Below are positions 1-7,415 of a stretch of DNA of 64,000 bases, piece after piece. The DNA comes from Corynebacterium aurimucosum ATCC 700975. Lineage in GTDB: Bacteria > Actinomycetota > Actinomycetes > Mycobacteriales > Mycobacteriaceae. Where the stretch lies: the NCBI RefSeq assembly GCF_007672725.1, contig NZ_VDTC01000008.1, forward strand, positions 1-64,000. Reading direction: 5' to 3'. Made by a program: the position numbers and the translations under genes. The notes under the pieces are model-generated. The model was not told the origin of the DNA, searched no databases, and saw only the letters and a program-made list of their open reading frames with translations. Each line of letters begins with the position of its first letter. Within the stretch, counting starts at the first letter, position 1.

Positions 1-113
1 CGGCTACCTCGCGGCGACTCGGATAAATATACGCACACCCCCAACAAACAACAAATCCCCAGGTGACACACCGAAAAGGTGCGCCACATAGGGACGTCGC
101 CAAACAATGCTCC

Positions 114-1388
114 TTAGTAGAGCTCCTCCTCTTGAGTGCGCTCGATGGTGGCGCCCAAGGCCTGCAGGTTCTCCACAAAGTTGGGATAGCCGCGGTCGAT
201 GTGAAAGACATCGTGCACGGTGGTCGTCTCATCCGCACACAAAGCGGAGAGGACCAATCCGGCACCTGCGCGGATATCGGAGCTCCAGACATGCGTCGAG
301 GACAGGCGCTCTTGACCGCGGATAACTACGTGGTGTCCATCCACCTGGGCATCAGCGCCAAGGCGGAGCATCTCATCGACGAACCGGAAACGAGACTCAA
401 AGACATTTTCCGTGATGATGGATGTACCTTCCGCGACCGCGGAGAGCCCGATGGCAATCGGCTGAAGATCCGTGGGGAAGCCGGGGTACGGCAGCGTTTG
501 GTAGTCCACAGCAGTTGGACGCCGGTCCATGCGCACGCGGAAACCATTGACATAGTCCTCGATATCCGCACCGGCGGACTTAAGCTTCTCCAACGGCAGG
601 TGCAGGTGCTTGGGAGCAATACCGCCCACCGTGATATCCCCGCGAGTCATTACGGCAGCATATGCCCACGTACCCGCAACAATACGGTCACCGATAACCT
701 CGTGCTCCGTCGGTTGCAGCTTGTCCACTCCCCGAATGGTGATGGTGGATGTCCCCTCCCCGGAGATGTCGGCGCCCATTTCCTTGAGCATCGTGCACAG
801 GTCCACAATTTCCGGTTCGCGGGCCGCATTGTGGAGTTGGGTTTCGCCATCCGCAAGGACTGCAGCAGTAAGAATATTTTCGGTAGCGCCTACCGAGGGA
901 AAATCGAGCTTGATGTTCGCGCCATGGAGCTGATCCGCCTCCGCTACAACGGCGCCGTGTTCGATGCGCGTGCTAGCGCCCATCTTCTCTAGCCCAGATT
1001 GGTGCATGTCCAGTGGGCGGGAACCAATGGCGTCGCCACCTGGCAAAGCTACCTTTGCGTGACCACAACGCGCCGTCAGCGGCCCCAATACACACACCGA
1101 CGCGCGGAATTGGCGCACCGCATCGAAGTCTGCATTGGAATGCAACGTGGCCGGCGTGGTGATCTGCACGGTGTGGCCATCGATTTCCACTGAACAGCCA
1201 AGGCCTTCAAGGACCTTTCGCATCAGTGGAACATCAAGGATTTTAGGACAGTTGGTCAGCGTGGTGGTGCCCTCCGCCAACAGTGCCGCAGCCATCAGCT
1301 TCAGCACACTGTTCTTGGCACCGTCCACCTTGACGGTGCCCTGCAGGCGCGCCCCACCGGAGACAATAAATTGGTCTTTCACGCCCAC
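114..1388 (-). CDS. murA: UDP-N-acetylglucosamine 1-carboxyvinyltransferase
   Basis: Cytoplasmic enzyme that transfers enolpyruvate from PEP to UDP-GlcNAc, the first committed step of peptidoglycan synthesis. The 424-residue length is normal for the family. The N-terminal GAKN motif gives Lys25/Asn26, and the active-site loop reads LPGGDAIG. The loop residue that is Cys115 in E. coli is Asp119 here, as in mycobacterial MurA; that change is known to block covalent fosfomycin attack. ATG start; the stop is TAA at 114-116. It lies 15 bp downstream of ramA on the same strand, so it may be read from the ramA promoter. The identification is secure. Confidence 0.96.
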   Translation of the reverse strand: MGVKDQFIVSGGARLQGTVKVDGAKNSVLKLMAAALLAEGTTTLTNCPKILDVPLMRKVLEGLGCSVEIDGHTVQITTPATLHSNADFDAVRQFRASVCVLGPLTARCGHAKVALPGGDAIGSRPLDMHQSGLEKMGASTRIEHGAVVAEADQLHGANIKLDFPSVGATENILTAAVLADGETQLHNAAREPEIVDLCTMLKEMGADISGEGTSTITIRGVDKLQPTEHEVIGDRIVAGTWAYAAVMTRGDITVGGIAPKHLHLPLEKLKSAGADIEDYVNGFRVRMDRRPTAVDYQTLPYPGFPTDLQPIAIGLSAVAEGTSIITENVFESRFRFVDEMLRLGADAQVDGHHVVIRGQERLSSTHVWSSDIRAGAGLVLSALCADETTTVHDVFHIDRGYPNFVENLQALGATIERTQEEELY

Positions 1389-1403
1389 CCAACTTACCTA
1401 CGA

Positions 1404-2243
1404 TCAGGGCAACGCGCCTATACGACGGGCCGCATTAACTGCCTCATAGCGAGTATGTGCACCCAGTTTGCGCATGACAGAGCGCAAATAGGACTTCACC
1501 GTTTCGGCGCCAATACCCATTTCCTCGGCCGCCTCGACATTGGTATGCCCTAACGCCACGCAGGAAAGAACATCCAGCTCGCGAGCAGAAAGCTTGGTGG
1601 ACTGCTTAACGCGCACCGGGGAGACCATCTGGTCGCAAAGAGCCTCTAGTTCCTTACGGAGGTCTTCATCGTTGACTCGGTTAGCCAACATGCGGAGCTT
1701 GGAGTGCGTTGAGCGCACCTGCTCCCACTCAGCCCCGTTCATCACGTGACCGCGAGCAGCGCCGCCCTTGCCTCCGTCGGCACGACGCAACGCGGAATTA
1801 ACGGCCAGATCCTGCTCGAGGCACCGAGCAGTCATGGTGACTTCCTCGATTACCTTGTCACCCAAGCGCACCGGCGAATGGACACCAACATAGAGGACAC
1901 CGCGGATTTCACGCTGAACGGTGACCGGCACCGCCACGATCGAATGCAGTCCCTCATCCTGGATATGGCGATCATTCTCATGGCTAATTGTGGTGGCACG
2001 AGTGTAGTCGGACACACCAACCGCGCGGCGAGTGCTGACAACGCGCCCGCCGACGCCCACGTTCGCGTCAATCACCAAATTCTGCAAGGCCGGGGTCCGC
2101 AGCCCTACCCACTGGGTAATCTGCAGGCGATTGTCCGGCAGCAAGGTGCCGTACATCGTGACGGGGATTCCCGTTGCGGTCTTTAGTGACGAGAGCGCTG
2201 CGCGTACGGCTTCGTCGTCATCCTTGAGTCGGTGCGGCTCCAT
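1404..2243 (-). CDS. ramA: LuxR-type regulator of acetate metabolism RamA
   Basis: Global transcription factor of carbon and acetate metabolism in corynebacteria. The protein has 279 residues from the chosen ATG. The N-terminal ~150 residues look like a GAF-type sensor domain (VGVGGRVVSTRRAVGVSDY). The C-terminal ~60 residues form a LuxR helix-turn-helix (KLSARELDVLSCVALGHTNVEAAEEMGIGAETVKSYLRS is the region; key residues E, V, E, V, S). A start 14 codons upstream is possible, but the ATG at 2243 follows a purine-rich AAGAGAGAG and gives the MEPHRLKDDD start that resembles C. glutamicum RamA as I remember it. Transcribed away from cysK, with murA downstream. CGGGGGTA repeats upstream suggest autoregulation. 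Confidence 0.92.
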   Translation of the reverse strand: MEPHRLKDDDEAVRAALSSLKTATGIPVTMYGTLLPDNRLQITQWVGLRTPALQNLVIDANVGVGGRVVSTRRAVGVSDYTRATTISHENDRHIQDEGLHSIVAVPVTVQREIRGVLYVGVHSPVRLGDKVIEEVTMTARCLEQDLAVNSALRRADGGKGGAARGHVMNGAEWEQVRSTHSKLRMLANRVNDEDLRKELEALCDQMVSPVRVKQSTKLSARELDVLSCVALGHTNVEAAEEMGIGAETVKSYLRSVMRKLGAHTRYEAVNAARRIGALP

Positions 2244-2259
2244 GAGACTCTCTCTTACT

Positions 2260-2349
2260 CGGGGGTAACCAGCAGGTGCACCCACATTCCCCGCCTGAAA
2301 CGGGGGTAGGCGAACACTATTTGCGAAGTATAACCGGCCGACGGGGGTA
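2260..2349 (-). promoter_or_regulatory. ramA promoter with three phased CGGGGGTA boxes
   Basis: The octamer CGGGGGTA (TACCCCCG on the ramA strand) occurs at 2260-2267, 2301-2308 and 2342-2349, exactly 41 bp apart each time. A possible promoter on the minus strand is TTAGAA (2356-2351), a 17-bp spacer, then TATACT (2333-2328). One box falls inside that spacer and two lie in the untranslated leader. RamA is known to bind G/C-stretch motifs of this kind and to repress its own gene in C. glutamicum. The autoregulatory role here is inferred. Confidence 0.6.
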
Positions 2350-2425
2350 ATTCTAAATCACGCCTCGCCCTCATGAGACGCCTCAAATCCAACATGCCAT
2401 GCCCGAATGATCTGTTCAGAATCTA

Positions 2426-2441
2426 TATACCACTTGGTCTA
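2426..2441 (+). promoter_or_regulatory. Putative McbR-type operator upstream of cysK
   Basis: TATAC-N6-GTCTA lies 59 bp before the cysK start. It matches the McbR consensus of C. glutamicum, TAGAC-N6-GTCTA, at 9 of 10 positions. McbR represses sulfur assimilation genes including cysK. A possible -10 (TAGAGT, about 2453) follows, so a bound repressor would overlap the promoter. Binding is inferred. Confidence 0.55.
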
Positions 2442-2499
2442 TTGCCACGGTGTAGAGTGTCTGCTGTACATCAGAACTTATCTTCAAGGAGTCCACATC

Positions 2500-3435
2500 G
2501 TGGCTGTATACAACAATATTCTCGACACCATCGGCGGTACCCCGCTTGTCCGCCTCAACCGCCTGACCGAAGGCCTCGGCGCCGAGGTACTGGTGAAGGT
2601 TGAGTCTTTCAACCCCGCTAATTCCGTCAAGGATCGCATTGCCAAGGCAATTGTCGACACCGCCGTAGAATCCGGCGAGCTAAAGCCAGGCGGCACCATC
2701 GTTGAGGCCACCTCCGGCAACACCGGCATCGGCTTGGCACTCGTCGGTGCCGCCCAGGGTTACAAGGTCATCCTCACCATGCCGGAGACCATGTCCAACG
2801 AGCGCAAGGTTTTGTTGCGCGCTTATGGTGCTGAAATCGTGCTCACCCCGGGCGCTGCCGGCATGAAGGGTGCTGTCGAGAAGGCCAACGAAATTATCGC
2901 TGAGACCCCCAACGCCATCCTGGCCTCCCAGTTCGCCAACGAGGCAAACCCGAAGATTCACGAGGCAACCACGGGCCGCGAGATCTGGGACGACGCTGAG
3001 GGCAAGGTCGACGCTTTCGTCGCTGGCGTCGGCACCGGCGGCACCGTCACCGGTGTGGGCCGCTACCTGCGTTCCCAGAACCCCGACACCTACCTGGTCG
3101 CCGTTGAGCCCGCCGACTCCCCCGTCCTCTCCGAGGGACACGCTGGCCCCCACAAGATCCAGGGCATCGGCGCCAACTTTGTCCCAGAGGTTCTGGACCG
3201 CGAGATCCTCAACGAGGTGCTCACCGCAACCACCGAGGAATCCGTCTCCACCGCACGCAAGCTGGCCACCGAAGAAGGACTGCTCGTCGGCATTTCCTCC
3301 GGTGCCAACGTCTCTGCGGCACTCAAGCTGGCTGCGCGCGAAGAGTTCAAGGGCAAGACCATCGTCGTCGTCGCCCCGGACTTCGGTGAGCGCTATGTCT
3401 CCACCATCCTCTTCGAGGACATTCGCGAGGCCTAA
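2500..3435 (+). CDS. cysK: Cysteine synthase A (O-acetylserine sulfhydrylase)
   Basis: PLP enzyme that makes cysteine from O-acetylserine and sulfide. Start chosen at GTG 2500, preceded by AAGGAG at 2485-2490; this gives 311 residues, the usual length, starting (M)AVYNNILDTIGGTPL. An upstream in-frame start would add a non-conserved 31-residue leader. The PLP lysine is Lys44 in NSVKDR, and the substrate loop TSGNTG and the glycine-rich GTGGT phosphate-binding loop are present. cysE, which supplies O-acetylserine, follows after an inverted repeat and a terminator. Likely McbR-controlled. Confidence 0.96.
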   Translation: MAVYNNILDTIGGTPLVRLNRLTEGLGAEVLVKVESFNPANSVKDRIAKAIVDTAVESGELKPGGTIVEATSGNTGIGLALVGAAQGYKVILTMPETMSNERKVLLRAYGAEIVLTPGAAGMKGAVEKANEIIAETPNAILASQFANEANPKIHEATTGREIWDDAEGKVDAFVAGVGTGGTVTGVGRYLRSQNPDTYLVAVEPADSPVLSEGHAGPHKIQGIGANFVPEVLDREILNEVLTATTEESVSTARKLATEEGLLVGISSGANVSAALKLAAREEFKGKTIVVVAPDFGERYVSTILFEDIREA

Positions 3436-3450
3436 GGAAAACGCTAACGT

Positions 3451-3493
3451 GGCTTTCCACGGGACGTCGCCAAGCACGGCGCCGTGGAAAGCC
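3451..3493. repeat. 12-bp perfect inverted repeat between cysK and cysE
   Basis: Arms 3451-3462 (GGCTTTCCACGG) and 3482-3493 (CCGTGGAAAGCC) pair perfectly across a 19-base loop. The stem lies 15 bp after the cysK stop and just before the terminator at 3502-3536. It has no T-tract of its own, so it may stabilise the cysK transcript end or compete with the terminator hairpin. Function unknown. Confidence 0.6.
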
Positions 3494-3501
3494 CTCCGAA
3501 T

Positions 3502-3536
3502 AAAAGCGCCCTCTGTGCTAGGGGGCGCTTTTTCTT
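3502..3536 (+). terminator. Rho-independent terminator after cysK
   Basis: Stem AGCGCCC / GGGGCGCT followed by TTTTTCTTTCT, upstream of cysE. cysE probably needs read-through or its own promoter. Confidence 0.8.
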
Positions 3537-3555
3537 TCTAGATAGGATGGTTCGC

Positions 3556-4119
3556 ATGCACATCTTGAAGATGATTCGTGAAGACCTCGCCAACGCGCGC
3601 GAGCATGATCCGGCCGCGCGCGGCGACGTCGAAAATGCCGTGGTCTACTCCGGCCTTCACGCCATTTGGGCGCACCGAATCGCCCACCGCATGTGGAAAC
3701 GTGGATGGCGTGGGCCAGCCCGTATTTTGGCGCAGCTTAACCGCTTCTTCACCGGAATCGAGATTCACCCCGGCGCTACCATTGGCCGGCGCTTCTTCAT
3801 TGACCACGGCATGGGGATCGTCATCGGTGAAACCGCCGAAATTGGCGATGGCGTCATGCTTTACCACGGCGTCACGCTCGGTGGTCAGGTGCTGACACAG
3901 ACTAAGCGCCACCCAACAATTGAGGACAACGTCACCATTGGCGCGGGCGCCAAAGTGCTCGGCCCGATTACCATCGGCCACGGCTCCGCTGTCGGTGCCA
4001 ACGCCGTGGTGACAAAGGACGTGCCACCGGAGCACATTGCCATCGGTATCCCGGCCACCAACCGCCCGCGCAAGAAGGATGAGCGCATCAAGCTGGTGGA
4101 CCCGGACTACTACATCTAA
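3556..4119 (+). CDS. cysE: Serine O-acetyltransferase
   Basis: Acetylates serine with acetyl-CoA to O-acetylserine, the substrate of the upstream cysK product. About 187 residues from ATG 3556; ATG 3547 is also possible, and the spacing from the weak AGG before them does not decide. The N-terminal helical part ([18 protein letters not shown]) matches the CysE start. The rest shows left-handed beta-helix hexapeptide repeats, with the conserved [25 protein letters not shown] and YHGVTLGG segments that hold the active-site His residues. Shorter than enteric CysE, as is usual in Gram-positives. Confidence 0.94.
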   Translation: MHILKMIREDLANAREHDPAARGDVENAVVYSGLHAIWAHRIAHRMWKRGWRGPARILAQLNRFFTGIEIHPGATIGRRFFIDHGMGIVIGETAEIGDGVMLYHGVTLGGQVLTQTKRHPTIEDNVTIGAGAKVLGPITIGHGSAVGANAVVTKDVPPEHIAIGIPATNRPRKKDERIKLVDPDYYI

Positions 4120-4131
4120 AAGACCGTGCCT

Positions 4132-4425
4132 TTAAAGGCTGCCTTCACGGGCAGTCAGCCGCTGGTAATCGGGATTCTTCTCAATGAAGCGCGCCACGGC
4201 GCTGCACGTTGGAATGACTTGGCGGCCGGCCGTTGAGTCATCATCCAGTGCCGCTTTAATTAGCGGCTTGGACAGTCCTTGGCCCTGAAATGACTCGAAG
4301 ATTTCCGTGTGCGTGAATTCGCGTGTGGTAGCGGAATCACTGTATTCGGCGAAGCCTGCTTCTTCCCCATCAACGGTGATGACGAAACGGGATTGATCGG
4401 TTTGGTGCGCAACTGAAGTAGTCAT
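4132..4425 (-). CDS. Small GNAT-type N-acetyltransferase (YjdJ-like)
   Basis: A 97-residue protein of the short GNAT class. It carries the core FTHTEIFESFQGQGLSKPLI segment, where the Q/G-x-G-x acetyl-CoA loop lies, and the RQVIPTCSAVARFIEKNP end typical of YjdJ/YidJ-like proteins. Substrate unknown. Start taken at ATG 4425 after GGGCGG; ATG 4434 is possible. Convergent with cysE with only 12 bp between stops, and the gene has no obvious terminator of its own. Confidence 0.8.
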   Translation of the reverse strand: MTTSVAHQTDQSRFVITVDGEEAGFAEYSDSATTREFTHTEIFESFQGQGLSKPLIKAALDDDSTAGRQVIPTCSAVARFIEKNPDYQRLTAREGSL

Positions 4426-4452
4426 GCCGCCCATTAAACCAAAAAGAGCAAC

Positions 4453-4480
4453 AAAAAAGCCCCTTCCAATGGAAGGGGCT
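4453..4480 (-). terminator. Terminator of the Phe/Asp tRNA unit
   Basis: On the minus strand the stem AGCCCCTTCC / GGAAGGGGCT (4480-4458) is followed by TTTTT (4457-4453). It sits directly after tRNA-Phe. Confidence 0.85.
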
Positions 4481-4486
4481 GTCTTG

Positions 4487-4559
4487 TGGCCAGAGCCAGG
4501 ATCGAACTGGCGACCCCACACTTTTCAGGCGTGTGCTCTACCGACTGAGCTATCTGGCC
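4487..4559 (-). tRNA. tRNA-Phe(GAA)
   Basis: 73-nt cloverleaf on the minus strand. The acceptor pairs GGCCAGA with TCTGGCC. The D-arm is GCTC...GAGC. The anticodon loop CTGAAAA gives GAA, and the T-loop is GTTCGATCC. CCA is not encoded. Downstream of tRNA-Asp in the same unit. Confidence 0.95.
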
Positions 4560-4579
4560 AGAAGCCACGAGGACTTCGG

Positions 4580-4653
4580 CGACCCTGACGGGACTTGAAC
4601 CCGCGACCTCCGCCGTGACAGGGCGGCGCGCTAACCAACTGCGCCACAGGGCC
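4580..4653 (-). tRNA. tRNA-Asp(GTC), copy 1
   Basis: 74-nt cloverleaf; anticodon loop CTGTCAC reads GTC. Identical in its mature sequence to the copy at 4908-4981, but without an encoded CCA. Likely co-transcribed with tRNA-Phe from the 205-bp AT-rich gap to its right (4654-4858), in which I see no gene. Confidence 0.95.
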
Positions 4654-4858
4654 ATTTTCAATTATCTGTTGTGCGCTGGGCACGAATAAGTACTCTACAC
4701 AAAGCTAGATAAGCACACCAAATCAGCATGTCATTCACCGTTTTCAGGGCGATGCAGCCCCTCAATACACACTGTCACCACAGCGCCTAGACCTATACAG
4801 ATCTATGCGCCATTTGCGACGTTGCAGGAGCCTCCACACACCACCATAAAACGACACA

Positions 4859-4898
4859 AGCCCCGAGGCATATGTTCTATAAACAATGCTCCGAGGCT
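4859..4898 (-). terminator. Putative terminator after tRNA-Glu/tRNA-Asp copy 2
   Basis: Imperfect 13-bp stem (arms 4886-4898 and 4859-4871, with G-T pairs and one mismatch) just downstream of tRNA-Asp copy 2 on the minus strand. Only a scattered T-tract follows, so moderate confidence. Confidence 0.5.
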
Positions 4899-4907
4899 GA
4901 AATATGG

Positions 4908-4981
4908 CGACCCTGACGGGACTTGAACCCGCGACCTCCGCCGTGACAGGGCGGCGCGCTAACCAACTGCGCCACAGGGCC
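4908..4981 (-). tRNA. tRNA-Asp(GTC), copy 2
   Basis: Same 74-nt sequence as copy 1, but followed by an encoded CCA (4907-4905). Downstream of tRNA-Glu. Confidence 0.95.
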
Positions 4982-5018
4982 ATAAGTATTTTCTTGTGCA
5001 CCAACACAAAAGTGTTGG

Positions 5019-5091
5019 TACCCCCAACGGGATTCGAACCCGTGCCGCCGCCGTGAAAGGGCGGTGTCCTAGGCCGCTAGACGATGGGGGC
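5019..5091 (-). tRNA. tRNA-Glu(TTC)
   Basis: 73-nt cloverleaf with acceptor GCCCCCA / TGGGGGT and anticodon loop CTTTCAC reading TTC. CCA is encoded at 5018-5016. Confidence 0.95.
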
Positions 5092-5174
5092 CCGTTGCCT
5101 TGAGGCAACTTTGTAAAAATATACTGGAGACATCCTCACTTAACCAAATCGTCCTGGCAGAAAGGCAGAAAACC

Positions 5175-5507
5175 ATGGCTGACCAGCGGGATACCTGTTC
5201 CTGTCACGAGCCGGGTGTGCACGGCTACAACTCCAATGATGAGCAGAAAGCAAAGTACTTGGCTCGCCTCAAGCGCATCGAAGGCCAAACCCGAGGCATC
5301 CACCGCATGATCGCGGAGGACCAATACTGCATCGACATCATCACGCAGATCTCAGCGGTTACTTCAGCGCTCGAGAACGTTTCCCTAGCGCTCTTGGAGG
5401 ACCACATAGAACACTGTGTGGCGGGAGCAGCCGCCGAAGACGGACAAGTAGCCACAGAGAAGCTCGAGGAGGCCATGCGGGCCATCAGGAAGCTCGTTAA
5501 GAGCTAG
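5175..5507 (+). CDS. CsoR/FrmR-family metal-sensing repressor
   Basis: 110-residue all-helical regulator of the CsoR/RcnR/FrmR family. Cys52, His77 and Cys81 have the 25- and 4-residue spacing of the Cu(I) ligands Cys36/His61/Cys65 of M. tuberculosis CsoR, so copper sensing is the best guess. The RLKRIEGQTRGIHRMIAEDQYC segment is the family hallmark. An N-terminal extension contains Cys8, Cys10 and His11. Start ATG 5175 after AAAGGCAG. No copper ATPase or chaperone gene lies next to it, so the target must be elsewhere or its own promoter. It sits between tRNA genes. Confidence 0.87.
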   Translation: MADQRDTCSCHEPGVHGYNSNDEQKAKYLARLKRIEGQTRGIHRMIAEDQYCIDIITQISAVTSALENVSLALLEDHIEHCVAGAAAEDGQVATEKLEEAMRAIRKLVKS

Positions 5508-5541
5508 CCCTGAACCCAGCCCTGCGCTTGGGCCCCAAAAC

Positions 5542-5572
5542 AAAAAAGAGCCGCCCGAAGGCGGCTCTTTTT
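5542..5572. terminator. Bidirectional terminator between the CsoR gene and tRNA-Lys
   Basis: A-tract, stem GAGCCGCC-CGAA-GGCGGCTC, T-tract; works for both converging units. Confidence 0.88.
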
Positions 5573-5573
5573 G

Positions 5574-5646
5574 TGGGCCCTGTGGGGATCGAACCCACGA
5601 CCTGCGGATTAAAAGTCCGTAGCTCTACCAACTGAGCTAAAGGCCC
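5574..5646 (-). tRNA. tRNA-Lys(TTT)
   Basis: 73-nt cloverleaf; anticodon loop CTTTTAA reads TTT. Acceptor GGGCCTT / AGGGCCC with one G-T pair; the 27-43 pair is A-C. CCA not encoded. Confidence 0.94.
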
Positions 5647-5736
5647 AACGCTCACCTATCCTAGCCGGTGGCACCAAAGAAAAGGAAATGGCCCTCACCT
5701 TCAGCGGTAAGGGCCACGGCCTTGCGGGTCTAAGAC

Positions 5737-7239
5737 TTAGCCGCGCATGTCACCCTTCTCCATGAAGTTCACCTGGAAGTCGAAGGCCGTCTTCAGGTCG
5801 TGCGGGGTGTGCTGGAACTTGTTAGCCTTGGCGCGCTCGAAGTACTCCTCCAGCATCGGGCGGTAGTCCGGGTGAGCCACGGCGATGACCTTCTCCACGC
5901 GCTCCTTCGGGGCCAAACCGCGCAGGTCCGCAACGCCATACTCGGTGATGATGACCATGGTGTCGTGCTCGGTGTGGTCGGTGTGAGAAACGAAAGGCAC
6001 GATGGCGGAGATAGCGCCGCCCTTGGCCACCGACGGGGAGACGAAGGTGGAGATGTAGGCGTTACGGGTGAAGTCACCCGAGCCGCCAGTACCGTTCATG
6101 ATGCGGGAGCCGGAGACGTTGGTGGAGTTGATGTTGCCGTAGATATCGCCCTCAATCATGCCGTTGGAAGAAATCAGGCCCACGCGGCGAATAACCTCCG
6201 GGTGGTTGGATACCTGCTGCGGGCGCAGGATGATGTGCTTGGCGTAGCGATCAGCCTCAGCGTTCATCTTGTCCGCGTACTCCGGGGACAGGGCGAAGGA
6301 GGTTGCGGAGGCGACGGTCATCTTGCCAGCGTCGATAAGATCCAGCATGCCGTCCTGGATAACCTCGGTATAGGCCTGAATGTTTTCGAACTTGGAGTCC
6401 AACAGGCCTGCCATCACGGCGTTCGGGACGTTGCCCACACCGGACTGCATGATGAACTTGTCATACTCTAGGCGGCCGGCAGCAACCTCGCCCTCGAGGA
6501 ACTCGATGAAGTTTGCAGCAATCTTCTCAGAAACCTCATCCGGGGCCTTGAACGGAGCGTTGCGGTCCGGGGCATTGGTCTTGACCACAGCCACGACCTT
6601 CTCCTCCGGAATCTCGATGTAGGTGGTACCGACGCGGTCAGCCGGCTTGGTAATCGGGATTGGCTGGCGGTTCGGCAGCTTCTCGATCTTGTAGATATCG
6701 TGCATGCCCTCGAGGTTGAGGGACTGCCACTCGTTGATCTCAATGATGATCTTGTCGGCGGCATCGATGTATTCGAGGTTGTTGCCCACGGCGGAGGACG
6801 GAACGATATTTCCGTTCTCGTCAATACGAACGGCCTCAATAATGGCTACCTGGAAGTCACCGTAGAAGCCCTCTTCCACCTGCTGGCCAGAGTGCGAGAG
6901 GTGGATGTCCTGGTACAGGGCGGAGCCGTCGTTGAAGCGGCCGCGCAAAACCGGGTCAGAGTTATACGGAGAGCGGAAGCGGATGGCGTCTGCCTCAGCC
7001 AACACACCATCACAGTCCGGAGCGGTAGAGGCACCGGAGAAAACATCGATCTTGAACTCCTCGCCCGCCTCATGAGCTGCCTTCGCCTTCTCCGCGATGG
7101 CGGTCGGCAACGCCTTAGGGTAGCCAGCGCCGGTAAAGCCGGAGATTCCCACACGGTCACCGTGGTTGACGAACTTTGCGGCCTCGTCAGCGCTCATCAC
7201 GAGCTTCTCAAACGGTGCGTATGCAATTCTCTCAGACAT
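5737..7239 (-). CDS. actA: Acetyl-CoA hydrolase / succinyl-CoA:acetate CoA-transferase
   Basis: 500-residue family I CoA-transferase of the Cat1/AarC group. It moves CoA between succinyl-CoA, acetyl-CoA and acetate, giving an alternative route of acetate activation. Conserved features are the N-terminal GISGFTGAGYPK nucleotide loop, the catalytic-Glu region AYTEVIQDG, and the C-terminal ITEYGVADLRG segment. ATG follows a strong GGAGG. In C. glutamicum the orthologue is in the same neighbourhood. RamA is a plausible regulator: ACCCCT and GCCCCA stretches lie in the upstream 170 bp. The symbol is assigned by synteny. Confidence 0.9.
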   Translation of the reverse strand: MSERIAYAPFEKLVMSADEAAKFVNHGDRVGISGFTGAGYPKALPTAIAEKAKAAHEAGEEFKIDVFSGASTAPDCDGVLAEADAIRFRSPYNSDPVLRGRFNDGSALYQDIHLSHSGQQVEEGFYGDFQVAIIEAVRIDENGNIVPSSAVGNNLEYIDAADKIIIEINEWQSLNLEGMHDIYKIEKLPNRQPIPITKPADRVGTTYIEIPEEKVVAVVKTNAPDRNAPFKAPDEVSEKIAANFIEFLEGEVAAGRLEYDKFIMQSGVGNVPNAVMAGLLDSKFENIQAYTEVIQDGMLDLIDAGKMTVASATSFALSPEYADKMNAEADRYAKHIILRPQQVSNHPEVIRRVGLISSNGMIEGDIYGNINSTNVSGSRIMNGTGGSGDFTRNAYISTFVSPSVAKGGAISAIVPFVSHTDHTEHDTMVIITEYGVADLRGLAPKERVEKVIAVAHPDYRPMLEEYFERAKANKFQHTPHDLKTAFDFQVNFMEKGDMRG

Positions 7240-7415
7240 TAGTCCTCCTTTTATGTGCAGAAACGACCTACGTTACGGTCCTTTCCTGTTAGTTACATGC
7301 ACCACACTAGCGAATCGGTGGAGGATTTACCGCACTCTGCCCCAAACTGTGTGCACCCCTCACTTTCCTCGTGAGAATTTGCCACCCCAGGCTCTTTCCG
7401 CGCACAATTGGCGGC

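Noticed and set aside
2407-2499. 31-codon N-terminal extension of CysK
   Set aside because: Not conserved, has no ribosome-binding site, and contains the promoter; GTG 2500 has AAGGAG.
4434-5007. Two minus-strand open frames sharing MALWRSWLARRPVTAEVAGSS
   Set aside because: They are translations through the two identical tRNA-Asp genes.
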